A stretch of 6,160 nt of DNA from Bacteroidales bacterium (GTDB taxonomy: Bacteria > Bacteroidota > Bacteroidia > Bacteroidales > UBA932). The position numbers and the translations under genes are program-made. Of the stretch, positions 1 through 5,487 are shown piece after piece. A model generated the notes under the pieces. The model was not told the DNA's origin, ran no database searches, and saw only the letters and a list, made by a program, of their open reading frames with translations. Within the stretch, counting starts at the first letter, position 1; each line of letters begins with the position of its first letter. The stretch lies in the NCBI GenBank assembly GCA_009784635.1, contig WRBG01000119.1, positions 1 through 6,160 of the forward strand. Direction: 5' to 3'.

Positions 1-752
1 GACAGCTGGTTGGCGTGTACTTTGGGGATTAATCCGTATTTGATGCCGGCGTTGAGGATGCGGTCGGTGTCTTCTGTGCTAAAAAAGCCCTGTTCGCAAA
101 ATACATCTATGTAATCGGCCAAGCCTTCTGAGGCAATCTCCGGAATGTACCTGCGTATCAGTTCCTGTACATAGGCCTCCTTATTGTTTGCGTAAGCCCT
201 TGGGACAGCGTGAGCCCCCAAAAAGGTAGTTTTTACTTCCAAAGGAGTTTCCCGACCTATTCTTTTGGCCACCCTCAGCATTTTTAGCTCGCTTTCCAAA
301 TCGGGGCCGTATCCGCTTTTTATTTCTACCGCTCCCGTGCCCTTGGCGATGATTTCTTGAGCCCTAAGGATGGACTGTTCAAATAGTTCTTCTTGGGAGG
401 TTTGGGCCAGCAGTTCCATGGAATGAAGTATGCCTCCCCCCCGCTTGGCTATTTCTTGATAGCTCAGTCCGTTTACCTTATCTATAAATTCCTGCTCCCG
501 ACTGCCCGCGTATACCAAATGGGTATGGCCATCGCAAAACGAGGGGAGTACAAATCGTCCGGAGGCGTCTATTTCTGCCCCACACGCGCTTTGGGGCACA
601 TCGGCCATCGGCCCAAAATCCGATATGATTCCACCCTCTAAGAGCAACCAAGCGTTTTCCAAGGTATTCAAGCGACCCATACCGGTTCCACAGACCCTAT
701 CGCGGGGCTGTTCTTCTATCTGAACTAAGGATTTAATATTTTTAATCAGCAT
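1..752 (-). CDS. hutI: imidazolonepropionase, N-terminal 250 residues (gene continues beyond window)
   Basis: Imidazolonepropionase is a cytoplasmic metal-dependent amidohydrolase that hydrolyses 4-imidazolone-5-propionate to N-formimino-L-glutamate, the third step of histidine degradation. This frame was read by hand from an ATG at 752 and stays open to the left edge; the family is roughly 400-420 residues, so about 60% is present and the C-terminus is missing. Visible hallmarks are the N-terminal beta region (MLIKNIKSLV), the metal-binding DGHTHLVYAG motif with His76 and His78, Arg85 in AGSREQEF, the glycine-rich KRGGGI loop near 103-108, KSGYGPDLESE near 145-155, FLGAHAVP with His181, and KVHANQL with His246, the expected third metal ligand. 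The start is supported by a Bacteroidota -7 element about 19 nt upstream. It lies on the same strand as hutH but is separated from it by an oppositely oriented accessory segment. Identity is firm; only completeness is unknown. Confidence 0.95.
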   Translation of the reverse strand, partial: MLIKNIKSLVQIEEQPRDRVCGTGMGRLNTLENAWLLLEGGIISDFGPMADVPQSACGAEIDASGRFVLPSFCDGHTHLVYAGSREQEFIDKVNGLSYQEIAKRGGGILHSMELLAQTSQEELFEQSILRAQEIIAKGTGAVEIKSGYGPDLESELKMLRVAKRIGRETPLEVKTTFLGAHAVPRAYANNKEAYVQELIRRYIPEIASEGLADYIDVFCEQGFFSTEDTDRILNAGIKYGLIPKVHANQL

Positions 753-770
753 GTTGCAAAAATTCAACCG

Positions 771-778
771 CAAAGATA
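771..778 (-). promoter_or_regulatory. Bacteroidota-type -7 promoter element for hutI
   Basis: Read on the minus strand this is TATCTTTG, an exact match to the TAnnTTTG -7 consensus of the Bacteroidota primary sigma factor. It ends 18 nt before the hutI ATG, implying a very short leader. No clear TTTG -33 element is seen at the usual spacing; the upstream DNA is A-rich instead. It indicates that hutI can be transcribed independently of hutH. The 68 bp between it and the divergent promoter (779-846) shows no gene or recognisable site. Confidence 0.6.
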
Positions 779-846
779 GCTTTTTATTATTTTGTTTTGA
801 TGTCGCCTACGGTACTTAATGTAATTTTTGGCGCGCAGGAGGGCTA

Positions 847-876
847 TTGCGGATGTTGGAAATTTTTGTAGCTTTG
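847..876 (+). promoter_or_regulatory. Bacteroidota-type promoter (-33 TTG, -7 TAgcTTTG)
   Basis: A TTG at 847-849 is followed after exactly 19 bp by TAGCTTTG at 869-876, matching the Bacteroidota -33/-7 arrangement. Initiation would be expected near 883. It points rightwards, divergent from hutI, and would transcribe the structured region 883-1084 and, on read-through of the terminator at 1059-1084, the lipoprotein gene. Spacing and consensus match are seen directly; promoter activity is inferred. Confidence 0.5.
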
Positions 877-959
877 TTGCCGAATAACATGTTGCCTATG
901 GTATAAAAACGGCGTGTCGATGCGCACGATAAAACATATTGAATAGCGTTTGCTGTTCT

Positions 960-1062
960 GCTTCCGAAATTACCACAATGAGAAAGCGTCAAGGATAGTA
1001 TAATGCTCGCAAAATGCGGGCTTATTTATTCTGATGTAAAGGTTGTGGTAAACCTCGGAAGC
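960..1062 (+). repeat. imperfect long inverted repeat (arms 960-978 and 1043-1062)
   Basis: The left arm is GCTTCCGAAATTACCACAA and the right arm is TTGTGGTAAACCTCGGAAGC. They are complementary over two blocks of 8 bp each, interrupted by a 3-nt versus 4-nt internal loop, with 64 nt between the arms. In RNA this closes the helix of the candidate structured region; in DNA it could instead mark a small intergenic repeat or mobile element. No target-site duplication was seen. Confidence 0.6.
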
Positions 1063-1084
1063 GGATATGTGAGTCCGCTTTTTT
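1059..1084 (+). terminator. rho-independent terminator
   Basis: AAGCGGA (1059-1065) pairs perfectly with TCCGCTT (1074-1080) across an 8-nt loop and is followed directly by TTTT, giving a run of six T residues. It would end a transcript from the promoter at 847-876 before the lipoprotein start at 1143. Its 5' arm shares 1059-1062 with the long-range helix, so the two structures exclude each other at that point. Confidence 0.75.
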
Positions 1085-1142
1085 ATTTGCCTATACGAAA
1101 TACAATTAATACAAATTCCTAATAATTAAACAACTCAATCTT

Positions 1143-3143
1143 ATGAAAAAAATTCTCTTTATGGCAGTGGCTGCAATAATGCTGATGGCTGTAATGACGG
1201 GCTGTAGGCCAGATGAGCCCAAAACAATCTCAGTAACGAGCATTACCATCAGCCCTTCAGGTGATGTGTCGGTAGAAGTGGGCAAAACCACAACCCTTTC
1301 AGCAACAATTGCGCCCTCTGACGCCACCAACAAGGCTGTAACATGGAGTAGTGGGAACACGAACATCGCCACCGTTGATGCCCAGACAGGTGTCATTACA
1401 GGTGTAAGCGCAGGTACGGTAACAATTCACGCAACGGCTGCTGATGGTAGTGGAGTAGTTGTAACTAAGAGCGTAACGGTTGTACCTAACGAAATAAAAG
1501 TAACAGGCATCGCTATCGCTCCTGCAGAGAATGTGTCTGTTGTTGTAGGTCGAACCATAACCCTTACCGCAACTGTTTCACCTGCCAATGCCACAAACAA
1601 CGAAATTACTTGGAGTAGTCTCAACCCAAGTATTGCTACTATTGATACTCAAACTGGGGAGGTTACAGGTGTAAGTGCAGGTAAAGCCACCATACGAGTT
1701 TCAGCAGCAGGCGGAAGTGGAGTAACAGCAAGCAAAGATGTTACTGTCAACGAACCTATATTACCTAATTACATTGCAATCGACCAAAATTTAGGGGATC
1801 AAATTGGCTACGCCATTTTAGGTCTAGATGGATCAGGATATTTCTATGAGTTTCAAAATGCGTATTCGTACATCCCGCAACGGATTTCTATTTATGATGG
1901 AAACCAAAACAAAGTTGAACTAATTATTAACTTTGACGAAAACGGACTACCTAAAAATATTCTATCAGAAGGCTTTTCTATTGTTTTAGGCAAATATCAG
2001 GAAAATAGGTTTAACGCAGTCTTTGTAACAAAAAATGGTGATATTCATATGTTTGAAAATTTAGTAACTGATGTATTTTGGGATGAATATCTAAATGGAA
2101 TATCAAGTTTTCCTACACGAGCAATATCAAATGACCCATTACAATGGATAAATTGGGCCGTAGGTGGTATAGGATGTGTGCTTTCAGTCGCAGCTGCTCC
2201 AACAGGATTAGGTTTAGCACTTACCGCCATCAGCTGCACAAATTTGATATATAATACAGATAAAATAATGGGCTGGAATCTGCTGCCTGATTTTCAATTT
2301 GGGAAAGATGTGGGATATTATATGGGTTTAGGTAATTGTATTGCATCAATTGTTGGTGACTGGACAAAAGCTTGGAGTTGTGTATCGTCTGTTACAGGTA
2401 CTGTTGTTAGGTATTACGATTGGATAGCGGATAATCTAAAAAAAGAAATAACATTTGGAGAAAACGTTTTGAAAACTGGTTATGGAGAATTGACAATAAC
2501 CTCGCCAACTTATGGGACTACTTATAGTTGCGGAGATTGGATAGATATTTATATTGGCGGCTATGATGGTGTTAATTGGCAAGATGATCTTGAATTACAA
2601 TATTGGTGTCTTAGAAATGAGCCACAGCCAAACAATGCCAATGAGTCGTATTCATATACGAATAAGGCATTCCCACGAATAGAGGGGACTTCTTCCAAAC
2701 CATCATTTACTTTTTCACCTGAAACTCCTTCGGTATGGGATGGAAATTGGGCGAAGTTAGTTGCAATAAATAAAAAGGATAATTCGCGCTCTGCTCCACT
2801 ATATGTTCGGATTGTACCTCGAAATATTTATGAAATTGTAGGTGTATGGAAAGCAAGGTTTCAAAACGGTAATGTTGGTGTAGGAGCGGTAACTTTGACT
2901 ATTAACAATAATTTGAATGGGTTGTTTGAATGGATTGCAGATACTGGTCAAGCAGATAGGTACAACGTATCAGTTAATTATTCAAATGGTTATAATATAG
3001 TTGGAACCACGTGGATAGAGAATTCAATAAGCCTTTGGGGTTTTTTGAATCTTTACAATGGTGTTATCAGTAATGGCGAATTAAAAGGGACTATAAGAGA
3101 TAGTTTTCTAACTAATGCAACTTTCACATTTGTCAAACAGTGA
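1143..3143 (+). CDS. lipoprotein with two Big_2 (bacterial Ig-like) domains and unrecognised C-terminal region
   Basis: This 666-residue protein begins with a lipoprotein signal peptide (charged MKK, hydrophobic core, lipobox VMTGC with lipidated Cys21), so it is expected to be anchored to a membrane and probably surface exposed. Two tandem Big_2 domains follow, about 29-117 and 118-203, each with the VTSITISP / VTGIAIAP opening strand, a VTWSS or ITWSS core, IATVDAQTG or IATIDTQTG, and a VTGVSAG-type turn. Residues 208-320 are beta-rich and unassigned. Residues 336-370 are a hydrophobic Gly/Ala-rich stretch with Cys345 and Cys365; further cysteines are at 399, 413, 463 and 489. Residues 563-666 (VGVWKARF, FEWIAD, NIVGTTWIE, GELKGTI, TFTFVKQ) resemble a small lipocalin-like beta-barrel ending. 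No catalytic motif is recognised; adhesion or ligand binding is only a guess. The Big_2 half is markedly more GC-rich than the rest. The ATG is supported by the signal peptide; no strong -7 element lies close upstream. Confidence 0.9.
   Translation: MKKILFMAVAAIMLMAVMTGCRPDEPKTISVTSITISPSGDVSVEVGKTTTLSATIAPSDATNKAVTWSSGNTNIATVDAQTGVITGVSAGTVTIHATAADGSGVVVTKSVTVVPNEIKVTGIAIAPAENVSVVVGRTITLTATVSPANATNNEITWSSLNPSIATIDTQTGEVTGVSAGKATIRVSAAGGSGVTASKDVTVNEPILPNYIAIDQNLGDQIGYAILGLDGSGYFYEFQNAYSYIPQRISIYDGNQNKVELIINFDENGLPKNILSEGFSIVLGKYQENRFNAVFVTKNGDIHMFENLVTDVFWDEYLNGISSFPTRAISNDPLQWINWAVGGIGCVLSVAAAPTGLGLALTAISCTNLIYNTDKIMGWNLLPDFQFGKDVGYYMGLGNCIASIVGDWTKAWSCVSSVTGTVVRYYDWIADNLKKEITFGENVLKTGYGELTITSPTYGTTYSCGDWIDIYIGGYDGVNWQDDLELQYWCLRNEPQPNNANESYSYTNKAFPRIEGTSSKPSFTFSPETPSVWDGNWAKLVAINKKDNSRSAPLYVRIVPRNIYEIVGVWKARFQNGNVGVGAVTLTINNNLNGLFEWIADTGQADRYNVSVNYSNGYNIVGTTWIENSISLWGFLNLYNGVISNGELKGTIRDSFLTNATFTFVKQ
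1227..1754 (+). repeat. tandem Big_2-coding repeat, 267-bp unit
   Basis: Two copies of an Ig-like domain lie end to end with an offset of 267 bp (89 codons). The nucleotide match is highest around the conserved turn: 1396-1416 and 1663-1683 share TTACAGGTGTAAG, then one C/T difference, then GCAGGTA; TGGAGTAGT and AGTGGAGTA are also shared in register. Elsewhere the copies have diverged, so this is an old or selected duplication and not a recent exact one. Confidence 0.8.
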
Positions 3144-3237
3144 AACTTTGTAAACAAGGTATTGTAGTTAGTTTATGGATTTTTACATTGATACGTGCAA
3201 TCTATCTTTTCGCAGAAACACTTGTAAAAACAGGGAG

Positions 3238-3263
3238 GCGGGCGTTAGCCCGCTTTTGTTTTT
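3238..3263 (+). terminator. rho-independent terminator after the lipoprotein gene
   Basis: GCGGGC (3238-3243) pairs perfectly with GCCCGC (3248-3253) across a GTTA loop, followed by TTTTGTTTTT. It sits 94 nt after the lipoprotein stop and 39 nt before the PIN-gene -7 element, so it insulates the two transcription units. Confidence 0.85.
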
Positions 3264-3301
3264 AGGGGCGACTTTGGTTTCGTGGTTTAAGCAAAAATGA
3301 T

Positions 3302-3319
3302 TATCTTTGCATCTGCAAA
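3302..3319 (+). promoter_or_regulatory. -7 promoter element overlapped by a palindrome, upstream of the PIN gene
   Basis: TATCTTTG (3302-3309) matches the Bacteroidota TAnnTTTG -7 consensus and ends 21 nt before the PIN-gene ATG. TTTGCA (3306-3311) and TGCAAA (3314-3319) form a perfect 6-bp inverted repeat around a TC centre, overlapping the -7 element and the likely start site. Such a site is well placed to act as an operator, as in self-repressing toxin-antitoxin operons. The -33 side is poor: a TTTG at 3273-3276 is spaced too far (25 bp). Promoter call moderate, operator role inferred. Confidence 0.5.
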
Positions 3320-3330
3320 ATATTTGAACG

Positions 3331-3801
3331 ATGAAACGGCAACGCATTTACATAGACACTTCGATTGTTGGCGGCTTTTTTGATATTGAGTTTGAAAAAG
3401 AGACCAAAATGCTTTTTAAACGGCTTGAGGACAGAGAGGTTGTTTTTGTTATTTCCGATGTGCTTACGGGTGAATTGGAAAATGCGCCTAAAAGAGTTAG
3501 GACATTGTTGGATAAGTACAGCAGTGATTTTTTTGAGAAAGTGGCGTTGACGGACGAGGCACGCGAGCTTGCCGACAAATATGTTGCGGAAAATGTTGTT
3601 GGGAAAACGAGTTATGATGATTGTTGCCATATTGCACTGTCTACCATTTACAGGGTGGATGTGTTGGCAAGTTGGAATTTTAAACACATTGTAAATCTTG
3701 CCCGAATACGGGGATACAATGGAATAAATATGAAAAATGGTTACCCGACAATTGAAATTAGAAACCCACGAGAATTGATTGATTATGGAAAAGACATTTG
3801 A
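3331..3801 (+). CDS. PIN-domain protein, VapC-like putative toxin ribonuclease
   Basis: At 156 residues this has the size and layout of a single-domain PIN protein, a Mg2+-dependent nuclease fold often serving as the toxin of type II toxin-antitoxin pairs. The N-terminal strand IYIDTSIVGGFFD carries Asp9, the first acidic metal ligand. Glu48 or Glu50 in LTGELENA fits the second, and Asp96/Asp97 in YDDCCHIAL the third. The usual fourth region appears as LASWNFKHIVN (112-122) with Asn116. The tail (RIRGYNGINM, GYPTIEIRNPREL) resembles a PIN subgroup I recall as common in Bacteroidota and other anaerobes. The start is supported by the promoter 22 nt upstream. The gene overlaps the downstream 60-aa frame by 17 nt, so the pair is probably translationally coupled. 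The fold is confident; toxin activity and RNA target are inferred. Confidence 0.88.
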   Translation: MKRQRIYIDTSIVGGFFDIEFEKETKMLFKRLEDREVVFVISDVLTGELENAPKRVRTLLDKYSSDFFEKVALTDEARELADKYVAENVVGKTSYDDCCHIALSTIYRVDVLASWNFKHIVNLARIRGYNGINMKNGYPTIEIRNPRELIDYGKDI

Positions 3802-3967
3802 TTGCTTGAAGATGAAAGAAGAGATTCAAGCAAAGATATATGAAGAGATTAAGGATTTGTCTTCGACAGAGGTAGTGGCCTATTTTAACAAGAAGTCGCA
3901 GAGTAGTGCTTTGTGGCAAAGGCTGACGGGCGTGGGTGATGCACAGAAAGTAGTAGGTGCTGTCTGA
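3785..3967 (+). CDS. small protein, putative antitoxin partner of the PIN protein
   Basis: A 60-residue frame starts at ATG 3785 (MEKTFDCLKMKEEIQ) inside the last codons of the PIN gene and overlaps it by 17 nt in another frame. The start 6 nt further upstream, a TTG at 3779, is less likely. The protein is charged and predicted to be largely helical (residues 8-35, KMKEEIQAKIYEEIKDLSS), followed by VVAYFNKKSQSSALWQRL; there is no signal peptide or membrane segment. Small proteins with a MKxEIQAKIYEEIKD-like start and an AYFxKK...LWxRL-like end are, as I recall them, companions of this PIN subgroup. No DNA-binding fold (AbrB, RHH, Phd) is evident, so how it would neutralise or repress is unknown. 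Toxin-first order is unusual for vapBC pairs. It ends 28 nt from the convergent end of hutH, with no clear terminator in between. Confidence 0.7.
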   Translation: MEKTFDCLKMKEEIQAKIYEEIKDLSSTEVVAYFNKKSQSSALWQRLTGVGDAQKVVGAV

Positions 3968-3995
3968 CGGATGAGGTGGGTTTGTGTTGTCTGCT

Positions 3996-5477
3996 TCATT
4001 CCTGCAAAAACTTGACCGCGGCCTGCATTAGGGGATACATTAGGGTGTCTTCTGATACAAAGGGAACCGTTTGGCGAAAACGGGCAACAAAGTCTTCTAT
4101 GACTTTGGACGAGCGCAAAGGACGACGAAATTCCAAGGCTTGAGCGGCGTTCAATAATTCGATGGCCAAAACCTTTTCCACATTCTGCAATACCCGGTAG
4201 CATTTGACGGCGGCGTTGGCGCCCATACTCACATGGTCTTCCTGTCCTTGGGACGAATCAATGGTATCTACAGAGGCCGGCATACACAACTGCTTGTTCT
4301 GACTCACGATAGAAGCGGCCGTATATTGGGGAATCATAAATCCGCTGTTTAGTCCGGGATGTGCCACCAAAAAGGAGGGCAGCCCGCGCTTGCCTGAAAT
4401 CAACTGATAAGTCCTGCGCTCCGATATGCTCCCCAACTCCGCCAATCCCATGGCAAGGAAATCGAGGGCCAAGGCCAAGGGCTGGCCGTGAAAATTCCCT
4501 GCCGATACCACCAAGTCTTCCTGCGGCAATACGGTAGGATTATCGGTGGCGCTGTTCATCTCCGTTTCAAATACTTGTGTTACATAGGATATGCAGTCCT
4601 TAGACGCGCCGTGTACTTGTGGAATACAGCGGAAAGAATAGGGGTCTTGCACGTGTTCCTTTTTTTGAACCATCAACTGACTTCCCGCCAAATGGTTCCG
4701 CATCGCTTTTGCAGTCTCCGACTGTCCCTTATGCGGTCGAATATCGTGTACGCCTTGGGTAAAAGGCTCCACACGTCCGTCGTAGGCATCTAAAGACAGG
4801 GCGGCAATCAAGTCGGCTTGTTTGCTCAGACGGTGCGCCTGCAACAAAATCCAAAGCCCGTAGGCCCCCATAAACTGGGTGCCGTTGAGCAAGGCCAATC
4901 CTTCTTTGGATTGCAGTTCAATAGGATTCCAGTTCTTTAAGCCAAGCAGCGCGGCTCCGGACATTCGTTGCCCGTCTGCATATACCTCGCCTAAGCCAAT
5001 CAGTGGCAAACACAAATGGGCCAAAGGCGCCAAATCTCCCGAAGCCCCCAAAGAGCCCTGCTCATACACCACGGGATAAATGTCTTGGTTATAAAAATCA
5101 ACCAGACGTTCCACCGTTGCCAACTGTACGCCCGAACAACCGTAGGCCAGCGACTGTATCTTCAAAAAAAGCATCCACTTAACGATGTTCCGCGGAACTT
5201 CTTCTCCCATGCCACAGGCGTGGGATATCATTAGATTTATTTGGAGTTGAGACAATTGGGAAGCCTCTACCGACACATCGCAAAGCGAGCCAAAGCCCGT
5301 GGTTACTCCGTAAATGGGTTCCTGCCGGTTCTGCATTTTGTGGTCGAGGTACTCCCTGCAACTTTGGATTCGCGTTTTGGCCTCCGGAGAAAGAGCCAAA
5401 CGATAATTGCCTTCAAAGATTTCCTTTATACGTTCAAGTCTGAGCGTATCGGGAGATATATAATGGACAGAATACAT
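3996..5477 (-). CDS. hutH: histidine ammonia-lyase (histidase)
   Basis: This cytoplasmic homotetrameric lyase deaminates L-histidine to trans-urocanate and ammonia, the first step of histidine catabolism. The 493-residue frame is full length for the family (about 500). The self-forming MIO electrophile is encoded by Ala145-Ser146-Gly147 in GSLGASGDLAPLAH. Other active-site elements are present: Tyr56 in IYGVTTGFG, His86 in ISHACG, Asn198 in LLNGTQ, Tyr280/Arg283/Gln287 in DPYSFRCIPQVHGA, Phe329 in GNFHGQ and Glu413 in SQGQEDHVSMG. The substrate-binding and helical core regions look intact with no frameshift. The ATG lies 8 nt after the stop of the upstream oxidoreductase gene and behind an AGAGGGG sequence, suggesting cotranscription and translational coupling. 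hutI is on the same strand downstream but beyond the 3.2-kb opposite-strand segment. MIO motif and length distinguish it from Phe/Tyr ammonia-lyases; His86 favours histidine. Confidence 0.97.
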   Translation of the reverse strand: MYSVHYISPDTLRLERIKEIFEGNYRLALSPEAKTRIQSCREYLDHKMQNRQEPIYGVTTGFGSLCDVSVEASQLSQLQINLMISHACGMGEEVPRNIVKWMLFLKIQSLAYGCSGVQLATVERLVDFYNQDIYPVVYEQGSLGASGDLAPLAHLCLPLIGLGEVYADGQRMSGAALLGLKNWNPIELQSKEGLALLNGTQFMGAYGLWILLQAHRLSKQADLIAALSLDAYDGRVEPFTQGVHDIRPHKGQSETAKAMRNHLAGSQLMVQKKEHVQDPYSFRCIPQVHGASKDCISYVTQVFETEMNSATDNPTVLPQEDLVVSAGNFHGQPLALALDFLAMGLAELGSISERRTYQLISGKRGLPSFLVAHPGLNSGFMIPQYTAASIVSQNKQLCMPASVDTIDSSQGQEDHVSMGANAAVKCYRVLQNVEKVLAIELLNAAQALEFRRPLRSSKVIEDFVARFRQTVPFVSEDTLMYPLMQAAVKFLQE

Positions 5478-5480
5478 AAA

Positions 5481-5487
5481 CCCCTCT
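5481..5487 (-). promoter_or_regulatory. possible ribosome binding site of hutH
   Basis: AGAGGGG on the minus strand overlaps the TAG stop of the upstream gene and lies only 3 nt before the hutH ATG. The purine-rich run and stop overlap fit reinitiation by terminating ribosomes. Bacteroidota rely little on Shine-Dalgarno pairing and the spacing is short, so its weight is modest. Confidence 0.35.

Larger units (their letters stand above)
883..1084 (+). ncRNA. candidate structured RNA: small RNA or 5' leader/attenuator of the lipoprotein gene
   Basis: About 200 nt without a convincing coding frame lie between a good promoter and a strong intrinsic terminator. The stretch can fold: 960-967 (GCTTCCGA) pairs with 1055-1062 (TCGGAAGC), and 971-978 (TACCACAA) pairs with 1043-1050 (TTGTGGTA), giving two 8-bp helices in line, separated by a small internal loop. 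Inside them is a GC-rich hairpin (1005-1010 with 1016-1021, loop AAAAT) that can be extended by four A-U pairs (1000-1003 with 1022-1025). Alternatively 1040-1044 can pair locally with 1051-1055. The 5' part, 883-959, shows only short weak pairings and a 5-codon ATG frame at 889-906. I do not recognise a named RNA family. It could be a stand-alone small RNA, a riboswitch-like leader, or a DNA-level repeat element. Pairings are read from sequence; the RNA role is inference. Confidence 0.4.

Noticed and set aside
393..641. Plus-strand 82-codon frame opposite hutI
   Set aside because: It is a shadow of the hutI coding strand; the minus-strand frame shows clear imidazolonepropionase motifs throughout.
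999..1004. TATAAT resembling a sigma70 -10 element
   Set aside because: No TTGACA-like element lies at suitable distance, and Bacteroidota use the TAnnTTTG promoter type; it falls inside the predicted folded region.
1086..1117. TTTG followed after 20 bp by TAcaAATT as a promoter for the lipoprotein gene
   Set aside because: Only the TA of the -7 element matches well in AT-rich DNA; too weak to list as a feature, though a start site here cannot be excluded.
3146..3159. CTTTG/CAAGG hairpin just after the lipoprotein stop as a terminator
   Set aside because: Short, contains a G-U pair and has no T tract; the strong terminator follows at 3238-3263.
3273..3276. TTTG as -33 element of the PIN promoter
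   Set aside because: The 25-bp spacing to the -7 element exceeds the usual 19-21 bp.
753..3995. Insertion sequence or integrative element carrying the accessory segment
   Set aside because: No transposase, integrase, tRNA or terminal repeats with flanking duplication were seen, so no mobile element is annotated. No CRISPR-like array was seen in the window either.
3880..4203. Minus-strand 107-codon frame across the hutH end and the small gene
   Set aside because: It overlaps the conserved hutH C-terminus in another frame and has no recognisable protein pattern.
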